Positions 15,094 to 23,670 are shown, counted from the first letter of the stretch. The stretch is 64,000 bases of DNA from an uncultured Flavobacterium sp. (GCF_946478785.1 NZ_CAMLDD010000028.1:6475-70474); one strand, 5' to 3'. Numbers and translations: made by a program. The notes: generated from the sequence alone by a model not told the origin.

Positions 15094-17211
15094 TTATTTT
15101 TTAACCATTTCAGAAAGAATTTCAATTTCTCTCTCAGAAGTATTTTTTGGAGGATTTGAATATAATTTTAAAACTTCATCTTCAAATTGTTTTTTAAATT
15201 CTGAAATTTCTAAATCTCTTAAATTCAAAAGTGCTTTTGATCGAACAAAAGAAGATTCACTTCTTAATGACATTATATACAATTTTTTGATATCCTCCTC
15301 TTCAAAATCAGCAGATTTCAAATGGGAATATTTCAAGATGAACTGAGAAAATAATAAAGAAGCTTTATTATTGTTGATGTTTTTCTTCAATGAATTTTGC
15401 AGCAATGAAAAACTAGAAATAGTCGCGATGCTCTCTCCTATTGCACTTTCAATTGCAATACGTTCCGGTTTTGTTTCAACTTTAAAATATTTATTGATTT
15501 CTTTTAAAGAATTATTGATACTGTTTTCTTCTTTTTTACCCTTCTCTTCCCACGCATCTTTCAATCCAACTGTTTTGTTAAATACTAATTTTGAAGGAGT
15601 TGAGTCCTTATCAACAGTAAAATAACCTAAACGTTGAAACTGAAATTTATCTTCATTTTGAGCTGTTGCCAAACTTGGCTCAACAAATCCTTTGATGATT
15701 TCTAACGAATTTGGATTCACAAAATCTAAGAAGTTTTTGTCTTTATAACTATCAGGAGCTTCATCTGTAAACAAACGATCGTACATACGAACTTCTGCTT
15801 CAACGGCATGTTGAATAGAAACCCAATGTAATGTTCCGGATACTTTTCTTTGACTTGCTTCTGTTCCGCTTCCACTTAAAGAATCAGTATCATAAGTAAC
15901 ATGAATTTCGGTAATATTTCCTTCTGAATCTTTTACAATACTTTCTCCTTTAATGATATACGCATTTTTAAGACGTACTTCTTTTCCTAAAGTCAAACGG
16001 AAAAACTTCGCCGGAGCTTCTTCTAAAAAGTCTTCTCTTTCGATGTATAATTCACGTGAAAAAGGCACTTTTCTGAAACCTGCATTTTCATCTTCCTGGT
16101 TATTTTCGGCTTCTAACCACTCTTCTTTACCTTCAGGATAATTGGTAATTATCAATTTTACAGGATCTAAAACAGCCATTACACGAGGTGCAATTTTGTT
16201 CAGATCTTCACGAATGCAGAATTCTAAAACCGATACATTAATCAAATTATCGCGTTTTGCAATTCCAATTGTATTGGCAAAATTACGTAATGAAGCAGCT
16301 GTATAACCACGTCTTCTTAACCCTGAAATGGTTGACATTCTTGGATCATCCCAACCGTTAACATGTTTTTCTTTAACTAGTTGCTGTAACTTTCTTTTAC
16401 TTACAACGGTGTGTGATAAGTTACGTCTTGCAAATTCTCTTTGCTTTGGACGAATCTGATTTTCATCAATAATCTGGTCTAAAAACCAATCGTATAATTC
16501 ACGGTGAGGCAAGAATTCAAGTGTACAAAAAGAGTGTGATATTTCCTCTAAATAATCACTTTGCCCATGTGCCCAATCATACATTGGATATATTTTCCAG
16601 GTATCACCTGTTCTATGATGATGCTTGTGTAAGATCCTGTACATAATAGGATCACGCATTAACATATTAGTCGATTTCATGTCAATTTTGGCACGAAGAA
16701 TATGAGTTCCAGCCTCAAATTCACCGTTTTTCATTCTTTCGAATAAATCTAAATTCTCTTCAACAGAACGATTTCTATACGGACTATCCGTTCCAACAGT
16801 AGACGGCGTTCCCTTTTGAACAGCCATATCTTCAGAAGATTGACTATCAACATAGGCTTTGTCTTTTTTAATTAATAAAACTGCCCAATCATATAATTGC
16901 TGAAAATAATCAGAAGCATAACGTTCTTCAGTCCAATTATAACCTAGCCATTCTACATCTTTTTTAATGGCGTCAACAAATTCCTGTTCTTCTTTTTCAG
17001 GATTGGTATCATCAAAACGTAAATTTACAGGAGACTGATAATCAATTCCTAAACCAAAATTTAATGCAATTGAACTAGCATGTCCTATATGCAAATAACC
17101 GTTTGGTTCTGGTGGAAAACGAAAACGTAATTTAGAATTTGGAAGACCTGATTTCAGATCTTCCTCTATGATTTGTTCAATAAAATTGAGTGATTTATCT
17201 TCTGATGCCAT
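15094..17211 (-). CDS. glnS: glutamine--tRNA ligase / YqeY domain fusion
   Basis: 705 residues, about 150 longer than a plain GlnRS. Class I motifs: PEPNGYLHIGHA (about 33-44) and VVSKRKL (about 272-278) for HIGH and KMSKS, with the anticodon-binding beta barrels to about residue 555. The remaining C-terminal part (from about 560, DAWEEKGKKEENSINNSLKE onward) is a helical YqeY/GatB-like domain. This fusion is characteristic of Bacteroidota and some Deinococcus; the added domain is thought to help tRNA binding. A perfect TATCTTTG promoter box lies 18 bases upstream and a strong terminator follows. It charges tRNA-Gln directly. Confidence 0.96.
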   Translation of the reverse strand: MASEDKSLNFIEQIIEEDLKSGLPNSKLRFRFPPEPNGYLHIGHASSIALNFGLGIDYQSPVNLRFDDTNPEKEEQEFVDAIKKDVEWLGYNWTEERYASDYFQQLYDWAVLLIKKDKAYVDSQSSEDMAVQKGTPSTVGTDSPYRNRSVEENLDLFERMKNGEFEAGTHILRAKIDMKSTNMLMRDPIMYRILHKHHHRTGDTWKIYPMYDWAHGQSDYLEEISHSFCTLEFLPHRELYDWFLDQIIDENQIRPKQREFARRNLSHTVVSKRKLQQLVKEKHVNGWDDPRMSTISGLRRRGYTAASLRNFANTIGIAKRDNLINVSVLEFCIREDLNKIAPRVMAVLDPVKLIITNYPEGKEEWLEAENNQEDENAGFRKVPFSRELYIEREDFLEEAPAKFFRLTLGKEVRLKNAYIIKGESIVKDSEGNITEIHVTYDTDSLSGSGTEASQRKVSGTLHWVSIQHAVEAEVRMYDRLFTDEAPDSYKDKNFLDFVNPNSLEIIKGFVEPSLATAQNEDKFQFQRLGYFTVDKDSTPSKLVFNKTVGLKDAWEEKGKKEENSINNSLKEINKYFKVETKPERIAIESAIGESIATISSFSLLQNSLKKNINNNKASLLFSQFILKYSHLKSADFEEEDIKKLYIMSLRSESSFVRSKALLNLRDLEISEFKKQFEDEVLKLYSNPPKNTSEREIEILSEMVKK

Positions 17212-17229
17212 TATTTATAGTAATTTTAG

Positions 17230-17237
17230 CAAAGATA
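17230..17237 (-). promoter_or_regulatory. -7 promoter box of glnS
   Basis: The minus strand reads TATCTTTG, an exact TAnnTTTG match, 18 bases ahead of the glnS ATG. Confidence 0.6.
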
Positions 17238-17244
17238 AAAAAAA

Positions 17245-17310
17245 GGTTTCAGGTTTCAGGTTTAAAGTTACCTAACTGGCATTAAACCTGAAACTTTAAA
17301 CTTGAAACTA
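17245..17310. repeat. GTTTCAG-based inverted repeat element
   Basis: The left part has tandem GTTTCAG units ending in GTTTAAAGTT. The right part has AACCTGAAACTTTAAACTTGAAACT, the imperfect reverse complement. The same heptamer occurs three times in tandem at 6439-6459, so this is a dispersed repeat family. The element separates the divergent glnS and toxin-antitoxin promoters. Confidence 0.6.
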
Positions 17311-17320
17311 AATTTATTAG

Positions 17321-17328
17321 TATTTTTG
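17321..17328 (+). promoter_or_regulatory. -7 promoter box of the toxin-antitoxin pair
   Basis: TATTTTTG, an exact TAnnTTTG match, with a TTG 16 bases upstream (17302-17304). It lies 18 bases before the ATG at 17347, so it favours that start over the in-frame codon at 17302. Confidence 0.5.
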
Positions 17329-17346
17329 TATAAAATATTGAAAGTT

Positions 17347-17565
17347 ATGAGACAATTAACTGTAACAATTCCAGACGATTTTTACGAAACTTTTATTAGT
17401 TTTTTCAAACATGTTCCAGATGTTTCTATAAATGAAAATACTGTGAACGAAGTTCCTCAATGGCAGCAGGAAATGGTTTTAGAACGTATGAAAAATGCCA
17501 AACCAGAAGATTATATTAGCTGGGAAGAATCTAAAAAGAGACTCAATGATAAATGGAATAAATAA
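17347..17565 (+). CDS. putative antitoxin of a RelE/ParE-type pair
   Basis: 72 residues. It begins MRQLTVTIPDDFYETF, a beta-strand/helix start seen in small dimerising antitoxins, and ends in a charged helix (ISWEESKKRLNDKWNK) of the kind that wraps the toxin. No confident ribbon-helix-helix or helix-turn-helix motif can be assigned. The partner toxin gene starts at the base following its TAA stop, so expression is coupled. A promoter box at 17321-17328 fixes the start here. The family assignment rests mainly on context. Confidence 0.72.
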   Translation: MRQLTVTIPDDFYETFISFFKHVPDVSINENTVNEVPQWQQEMVLERMKNAKPEDYISWEESKKRLNDKWNK

Positions 17566-17862
17566 ATGTTTGAAATAATTATTCTTTTACGCGCTGACTT
17601 AGAATCAGATGAGATTGCTGAATATTATGAATCTTTATCAGATGGCTTGGGATCAAAATTCATAAATGAATATCAAGATTATGTGGAAACTTTAAAATCA
17701 TTTCCATTCTTTGAAGAAAAATACAATATTGTCCGTACTTTACCATTAAAGAAGTTTCCTTATACTATCCATTTTATAGTTGATGAAAACGAAAAAAAAG
17801 TTTTTATATATGCTGTAACATCAAATTATCAAGATCCAAACACTACAAGAATAAAATTATAA
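17566..17862 (+). CDS. RelE/ParE superfamily toxin
   Basis: 98 residues. The pattern ADLESDEIAEYYES near the N-terminus (helix pair), followed by the strands VRTLPLKKFPYTIHFIVDE and KVFIYAVTSNYQDP, is the RelE/ParE fold. Members act as ribosome-dependent mRNA interferases or gyrase poisons; which of the two cannot be told from sequence. The gene directly abuts the antitoxin stop (TAAATG), and folB begins 2 bases after its stop, so it may read through into folB. Confidence 0.82.
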   Translation: MFEIIILLRADLESDEIAEYYESLSDGLGSKFINEYQDYVETLKSFPFFEEKYNIVRTLPLKKFPYTIHFIVDENEKKVFIYAVTSNYQDPNTTRIKL

Positions 17863-17864
17863 AA

Positions 17865-18224
17865 ATGGGAGTTATAAAACTTAAAAACATTCGCACATTC
17901 TCCTACCATGGATGTTTAATTGAAGAAGGAAAAATTGGATCAGATTACACTGTCGATCTAAAAATCAAAACCAATTTACAAAAATCAGCAGAATCTGATC
18001 ATCTTCTTGATACAGTTGATTATGTACATTTAAACAAAATTGTTACAGAAGAAATGGCAATTCGTTCGCATTTATTGGAACATGTGGCTAAAAGAATCAA
18101 TATTCGTGTACTGGCAGAGATTCCTTCAATAGAAAAAACTACGGTTTGGGTTTCTAAAATAAATCCTCCTATTGGTGGTGATGTTGAATCAGTTACTATA
18201 AAAATGACGGAAGTTAGAAAGTAA
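17865..18224 (+). CDS. folB: dihydroneopterin aldolase
   Basis: 119 residues, normal size. It shows the tunnelling-fold family pattern: KLKNIRTFSYHGCLIEEGKIGSDYTVD-type N-terminus (with the Y-H-G substrate-pocket residues), SDHLLDTVDYVHLNKIV in the middle, and LLEHVAKRI with the catalytic-region Glu. It converts 7,8-dihydroneopterin to 6-hydroxymethyl-dihydropterin in folate synthesis. It sits 2 bases behind the toxin gene, an unusual companion, and just upstream of tRNA-Cys. Confidence 0.93.
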   Translation: MGVIKLKNIRTFSYHGCLIEEGKIGSDYTVDLKIKTNLQKSAESDHLLDTVDYVHLNKIVTEEMAIRSHLLEHVAKRINIRVLAEIPSIEKTTVWVSKINPPIGGDVESVTIKMTEVRK

Positions 18225-18318
18225 TTCTTCCCGGCAGAAAACTAATTTTTAAAAATAGTTACTTTTAAACTTTTGAATTTTAAAGATTTTAGTTACTTTT
18301 GCCATCCGTTCAAGCAAT

Positions 18319-18389
18319 GGCGTCGTGGCCGAGCGGCTAGGCTGGGCTCTGCAAAAGCTCCTACTCCGGTTCGAATCCGGACGATGCCT
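18319..18389 (+). tRNA. tRNA-Cys (anticodon GCA)
   Basis: 71 bases. The acceptor stem GGCGTCG pairs with CGATGCC (one G-T wobble), the anticodon stem-loop is GGGCT-CTGCAAA-AGCTC giving anticodon GCA, and the T arm is TCCGG-TTCGAAT-CCGGA. CCA is not encoded. It is followed directly by an intrinsic terminator, and its last 20 bases are then repeated three more times downstream (see 18370-18692). Confidence 0.93.
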
Positions 18390-18692
18390 CTAAAACCTTC
18401 AAGGAAACTTGGAGGTTTTTTTATAGGTAATTTTTACAAAAAATTAGATAAAGTTTAAGTTCGAATCCGGACGATGCCTCTAAAACCTTCAAAGTAATTT
18501 GGAGGTTTTTTTATGTTTAATTTTTAGAAAAAATTTGATAAAGATTAGATTTGAATCCGGACGATGCCTCTAAAACCTTCAAAGTAATTTGGAGGTTTTT
18601 TTATGTTTAATTTTTTAGAAAAAATTAGATAAGATTAGATTCGAATCCGGACGATGTCTCTAAAACCTTCAAAGTAATTTGGAGGTTTTTTT
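18370..18692 (+). repeat. 90-bp tandem array of the tRNA-Cys 3' end plus terminator
   Basis: Units start at 18370, 18460, 18550 and 18640, a constant 90-base period. Each begins with the T-loop/acceptor end of the tRNA (TTCGAATCCGGACGATGCC in units 1 and 2, one base changed in units 3 and 4), then the terminator hairpin, then an AT-rich spacer. Unit 1 is the end of the real tRNA; unit 4 stops after its terminator. No tRNA 5' half is repeated, so the extra copies cannot be functional tRNAs. It fills most of the 475-bp gap between tRNA-Cys and the LysE gene. Confidence 0.9.
18392..18422 (+). terminator. intrinsic terminator of tRNA-Cys
   Basis: AAAACCTTCAAG, loop GAAA, CTTGGAGGTTTTTTT. Copies at 18482-18512, 18572-18602 and 18662-18692 recur at exactly 90-base intervals with small changes (CAAAGTAATTTG in place of CAAGGAAACTTG). 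Confidence 0.85.
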
Positions 18693-18702
18693 ATGCTCAT
18701 TT

Positions 18703-18793
18703 TTGTCCTTGCGAGGAACGAAGCAATCTCATTAAGCATATCAATATTTCGAAAATTATAGTAGTGAGATTGCTTCGTTCCTCGCAAGGACAA
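18703..18793. repeat. 29-bp perfect inverted repeat (REP-like palindrome)
   Basis: Arms 18703-18731 and 18765-18793 are perfect reverse complements, starting TTGTCCTTGCGAGGAACG and ending GTTCCTCGCAAGGACAA, with a 33-base AT-rich loop. It has no coding capacity. It looks like a dispersed mobile palindrome (MITE or REP type) lying between the tRNA array and the LysE terminator. Confidence 0.85.
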
Positions 18794-18813
18794 AGCACAC
18801 TTATAAACATAAA

Positions 18814-18838
18814 AAAGCCTCTGAAATACAGAGGCTTT
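18814..18838 (-). terminator. intrinsic terminator of the rnr/DUF2807/lysE operon
   Basis: AAAGCCTCTG, loop AAATA, CAGAGGCTTT, followed by TTTATG on the minus strand, just beyond the LysE stop. Confidence 0.85.
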
Positions 18839-18865
18839 AGTTTATATTTTATAGTTATTAATAAA

Positions 18866-19543
18866 CTACTTCTCTATCTTCTCAAAAGCATTTCTAACCA
18901 TTTCCTTCTCTTTTGGAAACCATCCCTGAGTAATTAACACCACTCCAAAAACCATTAAAACAATACTTATTCCTTTTTTGATTTTAAGAATATTAACGGG
19001 TGTCATTTTAGATTTTAGTTGTTTGGCTAATAGGATTTTAATACAATCTACAAGTAAATAAGTTATAATTACTGATGTAAAAAAAGTAAACATTCTGTAG
19101 TTTTGCATTTCTAATTTTGGTCCGACAGAAATAATAACAGCTAACCAAAATCCTAAGACTCCAATATTAATAACGTTCAATAAAAAACCTTTTATAAACA
19201 GACTACCATAGTTTCTTTTGATGATGTCACGGTCTATTTCTTCATCATTAATTTTCTCTCCTTTCTTAAGTTTTACAAAGGAAATTATACCATAAGCAAG
19301 CATAATTATTCCGCCAAAAATAAAGAGCGCCGGCTTATCTTTTAAACTCTGAATTAACCTGTAACTTCCTAAATACGCAATAGCAATAAAAAAAACGTCA
19401 CCTAATACTACACCAAGATCAAAGACAATTGCAGCTCTGAATCCTTTTGTAATACTGGTTTCCAGTAATATAAAAAATACCGGACCTACCATGAAACTTA
19501 AAAAAAGTCCCCATGGCAGTCCAGCTAAGATATCATTTATCAT
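18866..19543 (-). CDS. LysE family transporter
   Basis: 225 residues with six predicted membrane segments. The N-terminal part DILAGLPWGLFLSFMVGPVFFILLETSITKGFRAA carries the LysE-family G-x-x-x-G-P-x-x-F/L pattern. The central loop is charged (KLKKGEKINDEEIDRDIIKR). Family members export amino acids such as lysine, threonine or homoserine lactones; the substrate here is unknown. It is the last gene after rnr and the DUF2807 protein, all in one direction with short gaps, and is followed by a terminator. Confidence 0.88.
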   Translation of the reverse strand: MINDILAGLPWGLFLSFMVGPVFFILLETSITKGFRAAIVFDLGVVLGDVFFIAIAYLGSYRLIQSLKDKPALFIFGGIIMLAYGIISFVKLKKGEKINDEEIDRDIIKRNYGSLFIKGFLLNVINIGVLGFWLAVIISVGPKLEMQNYRMFTFFTSVIITYLLVDCIKILLAKQLKSKMTPVNILKIKKGISIVLMVFGVVLITQGWFPKEKEMVRNAFEKIEK

Positions 19544-19558
19544 CCAAACTCAATTTGT

Positions 19559-20227
19559 TTATTTTACTTCCTCAATCTTTCCTCCAAAAACGGTTTTTTG
19601 ATTAATTTGTTTTGGTTTCCCGTAAATGTAAATAGAGCCTCCTGCGCTTACTTTTGCATCAACTAGCGTAGATGCATTCACATCTGCTTTTCCTCCCGCA
19701 GAAACGCTTACTTTAGTCTGAGCAGTATCTAATTTACTTGCTAACAAATAACCACCTGCTCCTAATTTTGCATCCTGATTAGTAGCTTTACCAGTTAACG
19801 TAATTTCTCCCCCAGAAACTGAACTTACATTCAATTTTTCAACATCGACATCAACATTGATCTTCCCTCCTTCTTGTGCACTTACTTTAAAAGATGTTGC
19901 CTTTATACTTTCTTTACTTGAAACAATAGCACCTTCATTAACATCTATTAGTTCAATATGTTTGTAATATAAGGTAATATCCAAATCATCACCGGATAAT
20001 AATTTTGGAAAAGGCATTCTTAGTTTTAATAAACCTGCTTTGTTAACCACTTCGACTTCAGATTCCCTTGCTCCTTTTATAACAATTTTATTTTCTGAAG
20101 ACTGTACTAATTTTACACTCAATTTATCAAAAACTTTTACTGAATCGAAATCTCCTAATTCTTTGGTTACCTGACCAAAAGATAATTGTGCAAGTAATAT
20201 TGCGGCTCCTATAATTAATTTTTTCAT
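19559..20227 (-). CDS. head GIN domain (DUF2807) exported protein
   Basis: 222 residues. A cleavable signal peptide (MKKLIIGAAILLAQLSFGQ) is followed by a right-handed beta-helix-like repeat of short strands (for example VDVEKLNVSSVSGGEITLTG, ADVNASTLVDAKVSAGGSIYIYG) typical of DUF2807. These are periplasmic or surface proteins of unknown function common in Bacteroidota. It lies 15 bases upstream of the LysE gene and 23 bases downstream of rnr, so operon membership is likely. Confidence 0.87.
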   Translation of the reverse strand: MKKLIIGAAILLAQLSFGQVTKELGDFDSVKVFDKLSVKLVQSSENKIVIKGARESEVEVVNKAGLLKLRMPFPKLLSGDDLDITLYYKHIELIDVNEGAIVSSKESIKATSFKVSAQEGGKINVDVDVEKLNVSSVSGGEITLTGKATNQDAKLGAGGYLLASKLDTAQTKVSVSAGGKADVNASTLVDAKVSAGGSIYIYGKPKQINQKTVFGGKIEEVK

Positions 20228-20250
20228 TTTCTAATTTTTAAATTTATCAA

Positions 20251-22431
20251 CTATTCTGCTCTTCGTAAAAAATGAAAATCTAATTGTTTTTTAACCAAAT
20301 CGGCATTTTTTACTTTAACGTAAATTTCATCTCCTAATTGCAAAATGCTGTTGGATGTCGCGCCAACCAAAGCATATTGTTTTTCATCGAAAGTATAATA
20401 ATCGTCTTTTATTTCTCTGATTCTCACCATTCCTTCACATTTGTTCGAAACAATTTCAACATAAATTCCCCATTCTGTAACTCCTGAAATAACTCCCAAA
20501 AATTCTTCATCCTGGTGATCCTGCATGTATTTCACCTGCATGTATTTGATACTGTCACGTTCAGCGTTAGTCGCTAAACTTTCCATATTTGAACAATGTA
20601 GACATTTTGTTTCGTAAACTTCTTCGTCTACAGATTTGCCTGCATCCAAATAATATTGTAATAATCTATGAACCATTACATCCGGATAACGACGAATTGG
20701 TGAAGTAAAATGGCTGTAATAGTCAAAAGCCAAACCATAATGACCAATATTTTCTGTAGAATATTTGGCTTTACTCATACTTCTAATGGCAAGCGTATCA
20801 ATCAGATTCTGTTCTTTTTTTCCATTCACTTCTTCCATCAATGCATTCAAAGACTTAGAAATATCGCCTTTGTTACGGAAATCTATTTTATAGCCAAACT
20901 TAGCAATGACTGTTGCCATAGCAATTAATTTGTCCTCATTTGGTTCATCATGGATTCTATAAACAAATGTTTTCTTTTGCTTTCCAATGTATTCTGCCAC
21001 TTTTCTATTGGCCAAAAGCATGAATTCTTCAATCAGATGATTGGCATCTTTAGATACTTTGAAATAAACTCCTTCCGGTTCTCCTTCAGCATCCAGATTG
21101 AATTTTACCTCTACTTTATCAAAAGAAATAGCGCCATTGGCCATTCTTTTCTTTCTTAAAATCTTTGCTAATTCATCTAATTTTAAAGTAGCTTCAACAA
21201 TTTCATTTGAAACAACATAAGATGCTCCTGTAATTGAAATATCAACAGGAATTGTATTGTCTTTTGTTTCAATGATATATTGTGCTTCTTCATAAGCAAA
21301 ACGCTGATCTGAATAAATTACCGTTCTTCCAAACCACTGGTTAATAACCTGAGATGTCGGAGAAACTTCAAATACAGCAGAAAACGTATATTTCTCTTCA
21401 TTTGGACGTAATGAACACGCAAAATTAGATAAAACTTCCGGAAGCATTGGCACTACTCTATCGACCAAATAAACCGAAGTTGCTCTTTGATATGCTTCAT
21501 CATCTAAGATTGTTCCTTCTTCCAGATAATACGAAACATCAGCAATATGAATTCCGATTTCATAATTTCCGTTTTCTAACTTTTTGAAAGACAAGGCATC
21601 ATCAAAATCTTTAGCATCTTTTGGATCGATCGTAAACGTAAGCGTATCACGCATATCACGACGTTTTGCAATCTCTGATTCCTGAATCGAAGTATCTATT
21701 TTTTGTGCAAAGACCTCTACTTCTACCGGAAAATCAGATGGTAAACCATATTCAGCTAAAATAGCATGAATCTCAGTATTGTGTTCTCCTGGTTTTCCTA
21801 AAACTTTAATCACAGATCCAAATGGACTATCGGCTCTTTTTGGCCAGTCTTCAATAGTAACCAAAACAACATCACCATTTTCTGCTTCTCCAAATTTATC
21901 TTTCGGAATAAAAATATCGGTATACATTTTAGGATTTGCTGTCGATACAAAAGCAAAATTGGGCTGAATATCAATAACTCCAACAAATTCTGTTTTGTTT
22001 CTTTCGACTACTTCTATAACCTCGCCTTCAGCACGTTTTCCTTTTCTTCTGTTGTAAACGTAAACTTTTACTTTGTCTTTGTCTAAAGCACGATTCAAAT
22101 TATTGGTCGGAATAAAAACATCTTCAGTAAAATCAGGACAAACAAAATAAGCCGTTTTTCTGCTGGTCATATCAATTGTTCCTTCGTAATAATCCTCACT
22201 TACCGCTTTGATTAAATATTTTCCCGGTTCTGATTCTATAATCTTTTTGGATGAAGCCAGAATTTTTAAATCTTTTATAATCTGGTTTCTGCTTTTAGTA
22301 TCGTCAAGTTCAAGCTTTGCTACTATTTGTTTATAATTGAATGCTTTATTGGCATTTTTCGATAAAACTTTTAAAATTTTGCCAGAGAAATCGTTCTCAT
22401 TTTTTATCGGTTTTCTAATTTTCTTACTCAT
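20251..22431 (-). CDS. rnr: ribonuclease R
   Basis: 726 residues. N-terminal winged-helix and cold-shock regions are followed by the RNB catalytic domain with TIDPKDAKDFDDALS (about 268-282), whose Asp cluster binds the catalytic metal ions, then the HYGLAFDYYSHFTSPIRRYPD motif. A C-terminal S1 domain (about 640-722, GVISGVTEWGIYVEIVSNKCEGMV) follows. It is a processive 3'-5' exoribonuclease for structured RNA and rRNA/tmRNA quality control. It is the first gene of the minus-strand operon and marks the leftward side of the coding-strand switch. Confidence 0.96.
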   Translation of the reverse strand: MSKKIRKPIKNENDFSGKILKVLSKNANKAFNYKQIVAKLELDDTKSRNQIIKDLKILASSKKIIESEPGKYLIKAVSEDYYEGTIDMTSRKTAYFVCPDFTEDVFIPTNNLNRALDKDKVKVYVYNRRKGKRAEGEVIEVVERNKTEFVGVIDIQPNFAFVSTANPKMYTDIFIPKDKFGEAENGDVVLVTIEDWPKRADSPFGSVIKVLGKPGEHNTEIHAILAEYGLPSDFPVEVEVFAQKIDTSIQESEIAKRRDMRDTLTFTIDPKDAKDFDDALSFKKLENGNYEIGIHIADVSYYLEEGTILDDEAYQRATSVYLVDRVVPMLPEVLSNFACSLRPNEEKYTFSAVFEVSPTSQVINQWFGRTVIYSDQRFAYEEAQYIIETKDNTIPVDISITGASYVVSNEIVEATLKLDELAKILRKKRMANGAISFDKVEVKFNLDAEGEPEGVYFKVSKDANHLIEEFMLLANRKVAEYIGKQKKTFVYRIHDEPNEDKLIAMATVIAKFGYKIDFRNKGDISKSLNALMEEVNGKKEQNLIDTLAIRSMSKAKYSTENIGHYGLAFDYYSHFTSPIRRYPDVMVHRLLQYYLDAGKSVDEEVYETKCLHCSNMESLATNAERDSIKYMQVKYMQDHQDEEFLGVISGVTEWGIYVEIVSNKCEGMVRIREIKDDYYTFDEKQYALVGATSNSILQLGDEIYVKVKNADLVKKQLDFHFLRRAE

Positions 22432-22584
22432 ATATCTTTTTCTTAAAGCCTTAAAATTACAAATAAGATATCAGATAACAGATTTTAACAATTAGAATTA
22501 TTAAAATTATAACTTAAGTCTCCATAAATTCAATAATTTATTAAAGGTGATTTTGAGTTAACATATTTTAATAATGCTATTTCG

Positions 22585-22592
22585 TATCTTTA
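22585..22592 (+). promoter_or_regulatory. -7 promoter box of the DUF2007 gene
   Basis: TATCTTTA, one base off TAnnTTTG, 14 bases before the ATG at 22607. It makes the upstream in-frame ATG at 22574 unlikely as a start. Confidence 0.4.
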
Positions 22593-22606
22593 TAAAAAGA
22601 CCTTTT

Positions 22607-22840
22607 ATGGAAAGCTTTAAAACGATTGCCATATTCAATTACGACCATGAAACGGTCATTCTGAAACACTTATTACAGCAAGAAGGAATTCCTTATTTTT
22701 TTGAAAACGAAATGACCTTGTCAGTTGTTCCAATGTACACCACAGCGCTGGGTGGAATCAAACTTAAAGTTCATCCTGAAGATTTCGAAGAAGTTCAGCA
22801 GATTCTGGATAATCTCAACAATCCGCTTAAAATCGTTTAA
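22607..22840 (+). CDS. DUF2007 domain small protein
   Basis: 77 residues from the ATG at 22607 (the frame opens at 22574, but a promoter box lies inside that extension). MESFKTIAIFNYDHETVILKHLLQQEGI, then FFENEMTL and GIKLKVHPEDFEEVQQIL, is the DUF2007 pattern: a ferredoxin-like putative signal-transducing domain. Function unknown. It is the first plus-strand gene right of the coding-strand switch and borders the large AT-rich gene-free region. Confidence 0.8.
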   Translation: MESFKTIAIFNYDHETVILKHLLQQEGIPYFFENEMTLSVVPMYTTALGGIKLKVHPEDFEEVQQILDNLNNPLKIV

Positions 22841-23029
22841 ACAATTCTTTTTTTTCCATTCTAAATTTTTTTTTGCTTTTCAAATTTCAAAGTTGTCAAC
22901 ATATATTAAATACAACAAAAAGAAAATTTTAAATTTAATTAATTTTTGATGGTTATTATAGTGTGTTAATATGTGCAATAATTTTATTTTTAAAAGTATT
23001 GAAATGAAGTTTCTCTTAGTTATATAGAG

Positions 23030-23038
23030 TTATCAACA
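23030..23038 (+). promoter_or_regulatory. DnaA-box-like 9-mer
   Basis: TTATCAACA, one mismatch from TTATCCACA. It is the best DnaA-box match within the origin candidate. Confidence 0.4.
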
Positions 23039-23662
23039 TACTTATATTTTGTTAAATGATTAATTTATAAGACTTTTTGTATTTTAATTAACAATGGTTG
23101 ACAACCAAAAATGAATTCATTTTGTAGATAAGTTCATATGTTGAGATTTGTTGAAAATGACATTTTTGATATTGATAACTTTTCTAAAAATTCATCAAAC
23201 TTTATTAGGATTTTCAATTCGGGTTTTGGATTAGGTTTTTTTTCGACACAACCAAAAAATACTTCTAATTTTCTATCTTAACTTATTAACAAATAATGTT
23301 AATTTAAGGTTAACTGAATATCAAGCAATTACGTTTAGGTATTAACATTCTAAAATTTTAACAAAAAGAGTACTCATTTCTTATTGATTATCAGATTGTT
23401 ATAGAGATATTGAATTGTTAAAAAAAGATAATGTTTTGATATGAAGTGATTTATAAATTGATATTTATTTGAAACAAAATAATGTTCATTCTTCTAATAG
23501 TTGATAAAAGAAATCTTTTAATCTTTGACTAAAGTAGAATGTTAAGTTTAAATCAAAAGTATTCTTTTCAATGAATTTAACTAATTATAATTGAAATAAT
23601 AAGTACAAAAAATCATAACTAACTTTTCTTTTTGAAATAGAAGTACTTCGAGATTGTTTGGT

Positions 23663-23670
23663 TAAATTTG
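23663..23670 (+). promoter_or_regulatory. -7 promoter box of rpiB
   Basis: TAAATTTG, an exact TAnnTTTG match, 28 bases before the rpiB ATG. Confidence 0.5.

Noticed and set aside
16045..16062. CACGTG inside glnS as an additional parS site
   Set aside because: The surrounding bases (TAATTCACGTGAAAAA) differ from the parS consensus at three positions and the site is isolated.
18273..18458. 61-residue plus-strand reading frame across tRNA-Cys
   Set aside because: It runs through the tRNA and its terminator and has no recognisable domain.
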